Source of the DNA: Chara braunii
Taxonomy: Eukaryota > Streptophyta > Charophyceae > Charales > Characeae
Reading direction: 5' to 3'
NCBI GenBank assembly: GCA_003427395.1
Contig: BFEA01000033.1
Span: 2,634,093 to 2,656,261, forward strand
DNA length: 22,169 bases
Under the pieces are notes generated by a model. It saw only the letters and a list, made by a program, of their open reading frames with translations. It was not told the origin of the DNA and ran no database searches. Made by a program: the position numbers and the translations under genes. Positions 1-7,741 of this stretch are shown piece after piece. How positions within the stretch are numbered: the first letter of the stretch is position 1; every line of letters starts with the position of its first letter.

Positions 1-34
<34 letters not shown>
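1..34. repeat. (GT)17 microsatellite at window edge
   Basis: Uninterrupted GT dinucleotide run of 34 bases that starts at the window edge, so its full length is unknown. Confidence 0.98.
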
Positions 35-35
<1 letters not shown>

Positions 36-200
36 TGGTTTCCCAGCGATTCTCATCGAGTCAACATGTTTCTGACATGGGTGAGCGGTTGATGAATGCT
101 TATACACTCTACTTCCTCACTTGGGATTTCTGCATACAAGACTAAGTAGCAGAAAATGAAGCATCACTGTTATTCCATAGATCCACGCACCGCACTGAAA

Positions 201-375
201 TCACTTTGTCCCTTCAGATGCACACACATAGCCACTGTCCATGCAGCAGCAGCAGCAGTGAGCAACCTTGTTGAGTCATATCACTTTCATCACTTTCTCC
301 CTCCATATGCACATTGCACGGCCACTGTCTGTGCGGCAGCAGCTGCAGCAGTTCACGACCTTGTTTGTTGAGTCA
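201..375 (+). repeat. imperfect tandem duplication with CAG-rich core
   Basis: Two diverged copies, about 201-278 and 290-375, share the order TCACTTT, ATGCACA, GCCACTGTC, a GCAGCAG-rich core and ACCTTGTT...GTTGAGTCA. The 71-codon plus-strand reading frame across it is Ala/His low complexity and is not treated as a gene. Nothing else is recognisable in 35-480. Confidence 0.7.
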
Positions 376-484
376 GACTCTGCATAAGGTACGGACTTGG
401 AATCCGAAACTGCAGTGCAGAAATTTTACAAGAGAGCCAGAAAGACGGCTTGTTCCACAATGATTGAAAAAAGGATAAAGACTG

Positions 485-490
485 TTTATT
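485..490 (-). promoter_or_regulatory. AATAAA poly(A) signal candidate for the BTB gene
   Basis: Reading the minus strand, AATAAA lies about 145 bases past the stop codon of the BTB gene, in a TATAAATAAACAG context. It is a plausible near-upstream polyadenylation element. Position and motif are seen; use is inferred. Confidence 0.45.
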
Positions 491-501
491 TATAACCCCT
501 T

Positions 502-567
502 GTTGACCGTCAACCCATGCCGTGTTGACGGTCAACCCATGCCGTGTTGACGGTCAACCCATCTCGT
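502..567. repeat. three 22-bp tandem repeats, each a 13-bp palindrome with a W-box core
   Basis: Units start at 502, 524 and 546 with an exact 22-bp period. Each contains GTTGAC-(C or G)-GTCAAC, a palindrome with 6-bp arms around one central base. Each therefore carries one TTGACC, the WRKY W-box: plus strand in unit 1, minus strand in units 2 and 3. The array lies between the BTB stop (635) and the candidate poly(A) signal (485), so it probably falls in the 3' UTR, where each palindrome could also fold as RNA. Confidence 0.85.
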
Positions 568-634
568 ACAAGGTAGAGTTGTCGCATAGCTGACAAAAGT
601 TAAGTGATCGGCCAAAACTCAGTCCTCCGGATCC

Positions 635-2077
635 TCATCCACTCCTACCTCCTGAAACCCCCTGGTCAACCAAAACATGCTCAACAGCAGGGTCCTCCGC
701 ATCATCGTTCACAGCGGATTGCGCTACCCTGCCTGGGGAAGTAGCCCTTGAAAGCGTGGGGAATGCTGGTCTACTCGATGAAGGCGTGGAGAATGCTGGC
801 ATACTCGATGACATGGGAACTCCGCTTGCTCTCCTGAACCAAGTGTTGAATGTGGCAGCGAGATGCGGGCAATTCATGTGTGTACGAGTCGCAAAATTTA
901 AGCATTGAGGCAAAAGTTCCTGGGAAACCCCCATCGGCAAGGTCAAAATGATTCGAAGAAATATCTGCTCGACTTCCAGAAAAAGGCTTTTGTACATCTG
1001 TTCGTCCCGCTTTGACACGATGATGACCGGGAGCCAATGCCGGACAAGATTTGCGCGGACATCCCTCGGAGCAGGTATGTCACCATTGGCAATTGCCCCG
1101 CTGAACCTGCAAGTGCATCTCAATACAAGGGAAGGCAAACCCGGCGCAGAGCTCCTTACAGCATCTTCTGAGAATGCGCGCACAAGGTTTTCCGTAAACT
1201 GTGCCTGCACGCTCCACATGACAACCGCATTGTCCGCCACCCTCAGCTCAATCATCCGCTCCACGATCCACAGCAAATGCCTTCCTGTTACAACTGCCAT
1301 ATGAAGTCCTTGTTTCTGCAGCGCTTCAATGTCGTCGTGCCGGCGTCTGACAACAGGTGTCGAGTACTCCTCCACCCCATCTTTGATAGATTTGAGGCTG
1401 GAGTTGAATGCCTTTTCAAGCACTGCACGTACGCACTCCCTCGAAGCATAATCGCTGAGGATCTTTGCAACAAAGGCCTTCACAGCCGGTCCGTTCTGCT
1501 GCGGGCTGTGAGTTGCAACATGAACAAGGCCCTCCAGCATATCCTCCACCGACCGCTCCGAGACAGGTCGGAGTCGGGCCAAGACATCATCTGCACCGTC
1601 GATCTGTAGCCGACCCATGGCTTCCACCACCATGGCCTCCTCCTCTTCAGTCCATGGCACCGCCTCCAGATATCGGATGCATGCAGCAACACATTCATCG
1701 TAAAGGAGCTCGGCGGCCACTTCGAGAATGGCCAGCGCACCTTGAACGCTCTTGAATATTCCATTGAAGTCCTTCGCGTAAAGCAATCTCAGAGTCTGTA
1801 TGTATGCTTCTGCATCCTTGCAATGGACAAATAACCGTGTAATGGCTCCTCCTCCTTCTCCCCATCTGTCCGAAAGTCTAGCAGCAAAGAACTTGCTGCG
1901 CTGAAGTGCTTCCTTGTGCACATGGAGATCACAGTTTATCCCACTCTCCGCACATACATGGAGAATGACATTGCCCGTCAATGGGTCATCGAACTTAAGC
2001 CCGTCCACACCACAACCAGACAATGCTGGTCGCAGTCGTTTCCTGCAAACAGGTGCTCCATCTGATGTTTCAACCAT
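635..2077 (-). CDS. BTB/POZ domain-containing protein (plant At1g63850-like family)
   Basis: Uninterrupted frame of about 480 codons ending in TGA at 635-637. Residues about 31-138 form a BTB/POZ fold: DPLTGNVILHV strand, CDLHVHKEAL, SKFFAARL, then the alanine-rich helices ending ECVAACIRYLE. This is followed at once by VPWTEEEE, matching the 'YLEAxPWxExEE' signature of the plant BTB family that includes At1g63850. The C-terminal half carries another family-like block (NLVRHWLPVIIVSK). The last 60 residues are Ser/Pro-rich and look disordered. Members of this type are predicted CUL3 substrate adaptors, but the role of this one is unknown. I chose Met at 2077 because the 11 codons before it (2110-2078) read through a polypyrimidine-CAG intron acceptor, so they are probably intronic. 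Length, domain order and lack of stops suggest an intact gene. Upstream exons, if any, are not identified. Confidence 0.82.
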   Translation of the reverse strand: MVETSDGAPVCRKRLRPALSGCGVDGLKFDDPLTGNVILHVCAESGINCDLHVHKEALQRSKFFAARLSDRWGEGGGAITRLFVHCKDAEAYIQTLRLLYAKDFNGIFKSVQGALAILEVAAELLYDECVAACIRYLEAVPWTEEEEAMVVEAMGRLQIDGADDVLARLRPVSERSVEDMLEGLVHVATHSPQQNGPAVKAFVAKILSDYASRECVRAVLEKAFNSSLKSIKDGVEEYSTPVVRRRHDDIEALQKQGLHMAVVTGRHLLWIVERMIELRVADNAVVMWSVQAQFTENLVRAFSEDAVRSSAPGLPSLVLRCTCRFSGAIANGDIPAPRDVRANLVRHWLPVIIVSKRDEQMYKSLFLEVEQIFLRIILTLPMGVSQELLPQCLNFATRTHMNCPHLAATFNTWFRRASGVPMSSSMPAFSTPSSSRPAFPTLSRATSPGRVAQSAVNDDAEDPAVEHVLVDQGVSGGRSG

Positions 2078-2087
2078 CGGCACAAGC

Positions 2088-2136
2088 CTGAAAAGAAAAA
2101 GTGTATCCAAAAATCCACCTCATCCACTCATATTAG
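2088..2136 (-). other. putative intron 3' end (branch point to acceptor) before the BTB coding exon
   Basis: On the minus strand a CTAAT branch-point-like element (2136-2132) is followed about 45 nt later by CTTTTTCTTTTCAG, whose final G is at 2088. Exon sequence would begin at 2087, ten bases before the chosen ATG. This implies a 5'-UTR intron or an upstream exon. The donor site was not located. The CT microsatellite at 2166-2228 would then sit in the intron. Confidence 0.6.
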
Positions 2137-2164
2137 CCAACAAACTATAACCTCCTCTTTTTCT

Positions 2165-2165
<1 letters not shown>

Positions 2166-2228
<63 letters not shown>
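2166..2228. repeat. (CT)n microsatellite, 63 bp
   Basis: Uninterrupted CT dinucleotide run. The minus-strand Arg/Glu frames across it are translations of the repeat. Confidence 0.98.
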
Positions 2229-2231
<3 letters not shown>

Positions 2232-2333
2232 CCACCAACAGGAGAATTCACAACAAACATAGACAGATGGTGGAGATTGTTGGACAGGTGAATCATATAT
2301 ATCATACTTATCATGTCGAGAAAACACCCTTCA

Positions 2334-2375
2334 CCATCCATCCATCCATTCATTTATTCATCCATCCATGCATGC
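2334..2375. repeat. (ATCC)n-like tetranucleotide repeat
   Basis: Imperfect CCAT/ATTC tetranucleotide run ending in CATGCATGC. Confidence 0.9.
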
Positions 2376-3393
2376 TTATCTGGGGCGGATGCCTTATCCT
2401 GGGCGGGGGAGTGTAAGATGTGGTATCACAGCAGACTATCGTTATCTTCCACTGTGTGTTTGAATGGGGAGTGGTGAGATCAAGGCTGCCAGGCAAAAAC
2501 AAGAAAGGAGGGGGGGAGGGGGTGATCAGCAGCAGCTGAAGAAAATTGAGTTCGCAAGGAGTGCATACCTGCAAGCATGGGGATTTCATGAAGCGACCTG
2601 GAGTGAAGTGCTTCCTGGTGCTACCCTTGTATGAGCTGCACGGTTCGAGTCTTTGGTGCCTGGATGTTGCCAATCCTCTCCTTGTGACTAAGCTGCTGTT
2701 GCCAATTTCTGTTGATGTGGATTAGGTCATGAGTCAGCGAGATGCTGCAGGTGTAGATAGGTAGGTCAACCTGCTGAAGTGATTGTAGTTAAGTAATTCC
2801 AAGTGAGATCCCCCAAGGACTGGTACTGACCAGTGTGCATTGAACCTACCTGAGTGAAGCAGTTGGCAAGTTCTAGCTTGACCACCCATCCTGATCTGAT
2901 GCTGCAGTAGCCACATTGGCCAGAGGGGCGTCGGGGGGGGATTCGTAAAACAACCCTTCTATTGCCCTGTGAGTTGGCATACCAGCATGTGGTCAACTCC
3001 TCCAGAGACCTCAGCAGAAGAGAAGTGACAGCGAGTTGACATATAAGCATTCAGGGTTGCTGGGCCGGCCTTGGTAATATCGCCTGGCCTTGTCGTCCCG
3101 TCTACAACGTTAAGGAATTATTGGGGACTTTGTCGTCTATCCTTAAAAGTTCAACAAATTTTGATTGTGCACCCCGACGAGCATCCGTCATCACCCACAG
3201 GCAACACAGACATCCCGAACTGAGCAGCCCCCCTAAGAATGCGGTAGGCACTCTAAATGAGGAACCACCGATTGTTTGGCACTACTTAAGGGTGCTCAGT
3301 TGGGTAAGTAAAAGTATGAAAAAAACAGAGGGAGAACAGACAACAAGAGGAAAACAGACAGACATAAAATTGATTGTGTGTGTGTGTACGCGT
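2376..3393. other. no recognisable gene
   Basis: About 1 kb of unique-looking sequence. Only short frames (up to 107 codons) without domain motifs occur, plus a G-rich patch at 2508-2522 and a short GT run at 3375-3387. Confidence 0.6.
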
Positions 3394-3516
3394 GAGAGAG
3401 AGAGAGAGAACAGGTAAGTCTCCAACCTCGTCGCTGGCCTCATGGTACTTCCATCTATAGAATGAGCAAAATCGAATGAATCTACCGCTAGAACATGGAA
3501 ATATACACTGCCACAC

Positions 3517-3551
<35 letters not shown>

Positions 3552-3552
3552 G
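3394..3552 (+). repeat. dispersed repeat, copy 1: GA run, about 105-bp core, GT run, GA run
   Basis: A GA run (3394-3409) leads into CAGGTAAGTC, then a core about 105 bp long (3411-3515) ending CCGCTAGAACATGGAAATAT...CACTGCC. A GT run (3517-3537) and GA run (3537-3552) follow. The core and its microsatellite borders recur in the same order at 8584-8768 with roughly 85% identity by eye, and shorter relatives lie at 4546-4804 and 8455-8515. It is a repeat family, not a gene. The long minus-strand frames here are His-Thr/Ser-Leu microsatellite translations. Confidence 0.85.
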
Positions 3553-3749
3553 CATGGAACAAGGGGAGGAACACTGACCTTCGCCAACGTACTCCGCGGA
3601 CGTCCAAAGCAGCAGTGGGTCGCAGTAGCTGAAGAACGCGCTACACGGTGGATTGCAGCAGTGCACACGACATGGAGTGCAGCCCTTTTTTTTGCGCGGC
3701 GGCCTGGAAAAGTATGGGGTTTGAATTCAAATTCTTAGAGCCTCCCTGC

Positions 3750-3945
3750 TGGGGGGCATCTCAGGACGATGCATCCCCCACAAAAGGGCAAATCGGACAG
3801 GCAGCAGGGGAAATACGACCGGCGGTCCGGTAGGGGCATTCCAAAAAGTTGTGCCCCTCACTCACAGAGGCGCAGGGGCATATCAGGGTAAGTCGGCCGT
3901 CGGAGGGGCAAATTGCAAATAAACGCAAACTTCGGGGGCATTTCA
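3750..3945. repeat. degenerate array of GGGGCA(A/T)-type motifs
   Basis: Motifs of the form GGGGCATTTC / GGGCAAAT occur near 3752, 3784, 3832, 3874, 3906 and 3933, roughly 30-50 bp apart, with one inverted copy (GTGCCCC) near 3851. Spacing is irregular, so this is an old or degenerate tandem repeat. No gene is visible in 3553-4150. Confidence 0.5.
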
Positions 3946-4173
3946 AAATATTTTCCTTTTTTCTTTTTTGATAGTAATTTTGTTGTTGTCTTGCTCCCGT
4001 TTTCTTAGCCGACATTCATATGACCTTGTCGGGCTGCTGCTACAAAGTGGCCCAGCCATACTCTTATTCTACTGCTCATGGGACCACGCTCCAGAGAACA
4101 GACTGTGGAATAGAATAGGCTGCGGCGGGTGAAATTTCTGTATTTCTGTGTGTTTTTTTTTTTGTTTTTTTTT

Positions 4174-4267
4174 ACCATTTGTCGATTTATGCGTGTCATC
4201 CTTGCGCAGGGGCTATGCTAATCTTGTTTATCTGTATCATTCCAATTTTAACGACGTCCCGAAGGAC
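4174..4267 (-). pseudogene. U6 snRNA retropseudogene-like copy
   Basis: Read on the minus strand, this closely follows spliceosomal U6 RNA. It has the 5' stem-loop GTCCTTCGGGAC (4267-4256), AAAATTGGAATGATACAG, GATTAGCAT with the AGC triad, CCCCTGCGCAAGGATGACAC of the internal stem-loop region, and CGCATAAATCGACAAATGG. Two features argue against function. A 4-nt net insertion (ACAGATAAACAAGATTAGC) disrupts the ACAGAGA 5'-splice-site-pairing box. The 3' end stops at ATGGT and runs into A-rich sequence (4173-4152) instead of the U tract that ends U6 genes. No USE or TATA at about -30 was found upstream. The A tail suggests reverse transcription by a LINE-type machinery. Target-site duplications were not identified. 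Confidence 0.85.
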
Positions 4268-4279
4268 TTGCGGGATTTT

Positions 4280-4309
4280 TTAAAACCACCAGTACTTGGC
4301 CCAGCTATC
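4280..4309 (-). repeat. solo copy of the TTAAACCACCAGTACTTGG terminal motif
   Basis: A 29-30 bp motif, TTAAAACCACCAGTACTTGG continuing CCCAGCTATC, begins 12 bp upstream of the U6-like copy. The same motif forms the ends of the 5180-5428 element. It may be a solo end, or the left end of a larger nested element. Confidence 0.75.
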
Positions 4310-4545
4310 AAGTCCGAGCCTCGACCAACCCGTATGCCGAGCCTTGCCGAGGCTCGAACTACCGGACGCTAACTTGCCAAACCTACTCGGAGAAAAACAC
4401 GGGAAAAAGAAGAGAGAAAAAAAAAAAAAAACAGAAAATGCAAAAAGAAACGACAGAAAAACGGGACGAAATCCATTATAGAAAAAAAACATGGAAAAAA
4501 GGAAAAGCAAAGTCACTACCTCGACATGAACAAAAGACAAAATTT

Positions 4546-4662
4546 ATGGCGGTGTATCTTTCGGAAGATTCACTCTCGTTTTGCACATTTCGAGAGTGGT
4601 GGAGCCACCTAGAGAGAGAGAGAGGGGGCCGGCGACGTGCACAGAGGGCCGCGGCAAACTCG

Positions 4663-4726
<64 letters not shown>

Positions 4727-4804
4727 GTCTGTCGCTTGATCACTCTCGAAATGTGCAAAACGAGAGTGAATCTTCCGCTAGAACATGGAAAGATACACCG
4801 CCAT
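4546..4804. repeat. inverted repeat with identical arms apart from an 11-bp indel
   Basis: Left arm 4546-4598 (53 bp) is the exact reverse complement of right arm 4741-4804 (64 bp), except that the right arm contains CTAGAACATGG, absent from the left. Both arms contain an inner CACTCTCG...CGAGAGTG inverted repeat. The spacer carries a GA run (4612-4625) and a CT run (about 4672-4722). The arms belong to the same family as the cores at 3411-3515 and 8608-8714. Confidence 0.95.
4672..4722. repeat. (CT)n microsatellite
   Basis: CT dinucleotide run inside the spacer of the 4546-4804 inverted repeat. Confidence 0.95.
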
Positions 4805-4827
4805 GATTACTGTCTTTTGTGCTGTCC

Positions 4828-4888
4828 ACAGAGAGAGAGAGAGAGAGGGAGGGGCGGCGAGTTTGCTGCAACCCTCAGTGCAGGTCAC

Positions 4889-4943
<55 letters not shown>
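4828..4943. repeat. GA run - GC-rich segment - CT run, inverted relative of 4612-4722
   Basis: The segment between the GA run and the CT run (about 4850-4890, containing GCGAGTTTGCTGCAACCCT) resembles the reverse complement of the segment between the GA and CT runs at 4626-4671. The two microsatellite-bordered blocks are therefore inverted copies. The CT run covers about 4891-4943. Confidence 0.75.
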
Positions 4944-4946
<3 letters not shown>

Positions 4947-5093
4947 CTCTCCCTGAGCTCTCTCTCTCTCGTGCGCGCGCGCGCCCCACTTCATTTTTTT
5001 TTTCTGTTCGTTTTTGTTCTTTTCTAATTTTTGTGTGTTTGATTTTTTTTTTTTCTTTCTTGGTTTCCTCTGTAGTGTCATCCCTACAGAACC

Positions 5094-5159
5094 GGGGCCC
5101 GGCCTTCAGGCACCGAGGGGCCCGGCCTTAAGGCAGCGACCGGGCCTTCCCTTGGCCGA
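5094..5159 (+). repeat. 23-bp GC-rich tandem repeat, about three units
   Basis: Units GGGGCCCGGCCTTCAGGCAC (5094-5116) and GGGGCCCGGCCTTAAGGCAG (5117-5139), each followed by CGA or CGA-like bases, with a partial third unit CCGGGCCTTCCCTTGGCCGA (5140-5159). Confidence 0.85.
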
Positions 5160-5179
5160 CCCTCCAAGCTGTCGGCGCG

Positions 5180-5428
5180 TTAAACCACCAGTACTTGGCC
5201 CAGCTATCGTTGCCCAGCCTGAAATCCCCCTGCGCGCCAATTTTTGCCTAAGAGCCAGGGTACCGTTTCGAATTTTTGTGGATGGCGCTTCCAGCCATTG
5301 AGGTCCGGTACCCCGAACGGCAACGGCCCGCAGCCAATGTATGGGCCAAGTACTGGTGGTTTAACGGAAAGGCCCGCGGCCTATAGCTTTCTGGCGGCCT
5401 ATAGCTGGGTCAAGTACTGGTGGTTTAA
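5180..5428. mobile_element. MITE-like element, 249 bp, with about 29-bp terminal inverted repeats ending in TTAA
   Basis: The left end (5180-5208) begins TTAAACCACCAGTACTTGGC and continues CCAGCTAT. The right end (5400-5428) is its reverse complement with one visible mismatch and ends ...GTACTGGTGGTTTAA. A third internal copy of the right-end motif lies at 5343-5364, and a solo copy at 4280-4309. No coding capacity is visible between the ends. TTAA at both termini is compatible with a TTAA target-site duplication (piggyBac-type), but no superfamily is assigned, since TTAA could also be part of the repeat. Confidence 0.6.
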
Positions 5429-6058
5429 GCCTTGGCGGACGTGGAAAGTGTTAGCAAGGGCCAAGACCCCCGTCCGTTCTATTGGGGTGAGCCCTGGTGT
5501 ATTTTGCTCTCTTGTAATACTTGGGACTTTGTGATGGATATTTTATAGGCTGGGAAGAGGACTTAGGGCATACTCAAACGGGACCAGAAGTCTCAAAAAA
5601 ATGAGGCTTTTGGTTGGCGTTTTTTTAGGCATTTGGTCACACGGGTGGACCTCGTCTAGAAAGGACGAAGTCACGACCCTGACACTTTGCATTCAGGGCA
5701 AGTGTCACAAGGGGGAGGACCAAACAAAAAGATGGATTTTTTTTTTTTTAAATCTTTTTCACGTCAGTAAGTATAACACTTGGGCCTTATCTACAACGTA
5801 AATGTTTCTTGCCGCACTTTCAGTTGTTTGGCGTGCTGTCTTCTTCGTCTACCATTCTCTTCAATTCACGAACATCAAAAAAAAAAAAACGAAAGGTAAT
5901 TTGGTCTGGAGGTGGTCTCAAAAAGGGTCCCCCCTCAGGCCGCTGACAAAAGGGTCACTTTGAGGCATTTGGGTAGCGGGCCTCTCCAGTGTGACCTGAA
6001 AACTGACTCAAATGTGTACTTCACCCTTGGGCATTACGCGCAATATGCAGGGGGTGTT
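5429..6058. other. no recognisable gene
   Basis: Short frames only, with A-rich and T-rich homopolymers (5739-5750, 5878-5889). No domain or RNA signature was seen. Confidence 0.6.
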
Positions 6059-6098
6059 TAAAAATAAAAATAAAAATAAAAATAAAAATAAAAAAAAG
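6059..6098. repeat. (TAAAAA)n hexanucleotide repeat
   Basis: About six TAAAAA units ending in a poly(A) stretch. Confidence 0.95.
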
Positions 6099-6203
6099 GG
6101 ACGGAAAATAAATCATAATAGATGAAGCGAAATCGTGAAGATTACAAACAGAAACTTTATTTTTTTACACAAACCAGAAACTTTATTAATATCAAAAGGG
6201 AGA

Positions 6204-6308
6204 CCGGGGGCTAGGTCCCACTTACACGAATTAAGCGATATTGACCGTAGATAGCAAAGATCGACGGCCAGAGTCTCGTAATCCGTGCAAGTGGGACCTT
6301 GCCCCCGG
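6204..6308. repeat. 105-nt near-palindrome / long hairpin
   Basis: The left arm starting CCGGGGGCTAGGTCCCACTT (6204) pairs with the right arm ending AAGTGGGACCTTGCCCCCGG (6308) with one mismatch over 20 bp. Pairing continues inward (CACG, ATTA, CCGT blocks) with scattered mismatches to a loop of only a few bases near 6253. The form is that of a miRNA-precursor-like or foldback-element hairpin. Transcription is not shown. Confidence 0.8.
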
Positions 6309-7420
6309 AAGCCCTCCACAAACAACCCGGTGAAAGCAAATCTGGGACCATTACTCAGCTTCGGTTCAGGCATCCGGTAATATGTCTAGCTACAGAACTG
6401 GCCACCTCTCTACCGCTGTCCTGACCAAACCAGGGGCACTGTTCCACTAGCACACGAGTCATGGCCTATTTGGCCCTGTGCGGCACTGTAAGAAAAGGAA
6501 GAAAAGTAATTTTAAAGACTTAAAAAAAAGAAAAATGGCGACGGTACATTTCCCAAGATGGGAAGAAGTCGGACTTTTGAAAGTGCAGCCGTCCCACTAA
6601 CCCTCCCGTCTCCACCCTCTGCTCCCCACCCAGCCAACACCTAATCAGGACAGAGTGGTACGTGACTGTTGCAGTCACGCATACCACCTCGAGGGAGTCC
6701 CTTCGTGTGCCTGATGGGACTCCCTCCTCTGACGGTTGCCATGCTGAAGCGTGCATTTCGTATATTTTGAGAGAATCGAAGTACTGGATGGTATTAACAA
6801 TTGACCCGGAAAAAGAAGGGGGTCAAAATTATGCCCTTCGAGTACTTGATTTTTTTTAATCTTTTGAAGAGCTGCCAATTAAAATGAGTCTTTCTATTTT
6901 CTTTTCCCGCCTCTATCTTGGGAACTGGAAAGAAAAAGCACAAAAAAAAAAAAAAACACCACTTCAGAATATAAATCCCTCGCAATTTTGCTGCCATCCG
7001 ATTCTCCTGCATCAGTGGTCGGACGATGTCCCGCAGATGTCCCTAAGGTGTTTGTGGGACACGGTTTACCTTACTCCTTTGCTAGTGGAACCGTGCCCCA
7101 GGATCCTGGGCGCTCGTCCAATTTCAATGACTACCGGGAGTGAAAAAAACCGTAAAAAAAAAAAAAACTCACGAAATTCGGATTTGCTCTGTCCTACGGG
7201 AAGAATGGGCAATTTTACAATAGGACCTATCTGGGCGTACCGACCTCACCCTAGTGAAATAATACCGCACGTAGAGGGCATGCACCTACTCGTAAAACCG
7301 GTCAGGTTCGTCCTTTCTCAGCGCTAACATCATAGCGCAATAGTGGGGCCTGACTTTGAAGGCCTGCATATATTTGAGGAAAAGCAAAGCAGCTGCTCCT
7401 GTCAAGCAATAATACTTTAA
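6309..7420. other. no recognisable gene
   Basis: Frames up to 147 codons (6884-7327, plus strand) have no domain motif and contain translated homopolymer A runs (6941-6956, 7155-7167). I see no gene. Confidence 0.55.
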
Positions 7421-7470
7421 TAACGCAGTAGATAACCCCACCCATTAACGCAGTAGATGACCCAGCCCAT
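7421..7470 (+). repeat. 25-bp direct tandem repeat, two units
   Basis: TAACGCAGTAGAT...CCCAT at 7421-7445 is repeated at 7446-7470 with about three mismatches. Confidence 0.9.
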
Positions 7471-7678
7471 TAAATTTAGAGGGGGTTAAAGCGCTTTCAA
7501 AGGCCAGAATCCATCAAGGTGGAGCTTCCTGCATCCAATTTTTGACCGCTTAGGCAACCGTTATCTACGGTCACCATGTACCTCCTTTCTGTATACTAGT
7601 ACGTCCTTGACCACCAAAGCAGGCGTGATGGGCTCATACATGGCCGGAAGAGCGACGTTGTCAAATTCAATCAACCGG

Positions 7679-7703
7679 CTCTCTCTCTCTCTCTCTCTCT
7701 CTC
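7679..7703. repeat. (CT)n microsatellite abutting the adapter
   Basis: Short CT run that ends directly at the synthetic junction adapter. Confidence 0.95.
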
Positions 7704-7741
7704 CTGTCTCTTATACACATCTAGATGTGTATAAGAGACAG
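7704..7741. other. synthetic: Tn5 mosaic-end dimer (Nextera mate-pair junction adapter)
   Basis: The 19-bp CTGTCTCTTATACACATCT (7704-7722) is followed without a gap by its exact reverse complement AGATGTGTATAAGAGACAG (7723-7741). This 38-bp palindrome is the circularisation junction of Nextera mate-pair libraries, not natural sequence. Its translation gives the database artefact peptide SYTHLDVYKRQ. The two flanks were joined by library circularisation or misassembly, so continuity across this point is not established. Confidence 0.98.

Noticed and set aside
2421-2432. TGGTATCACAGC, one mismatch from the usual tRNA-iMet primer-binding site TGGTATCAGAGC
   Set aside because: No LTR end (…CA) precedes it and no retroelement protein follows.
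3282-3668. Two minus-strand frames of about 126-128 codons with His-Thr and Ser-Leu runs
   Set aside because: They are translations of the GT/GA microsatellites plus the dispersed repeat; similar peptides appear at the other repeat copies.
7421-7470. Possible CRISPR-like direct repeat
   Set aside because: Only two directly abutting units without spacers, in a eukaryotic context.
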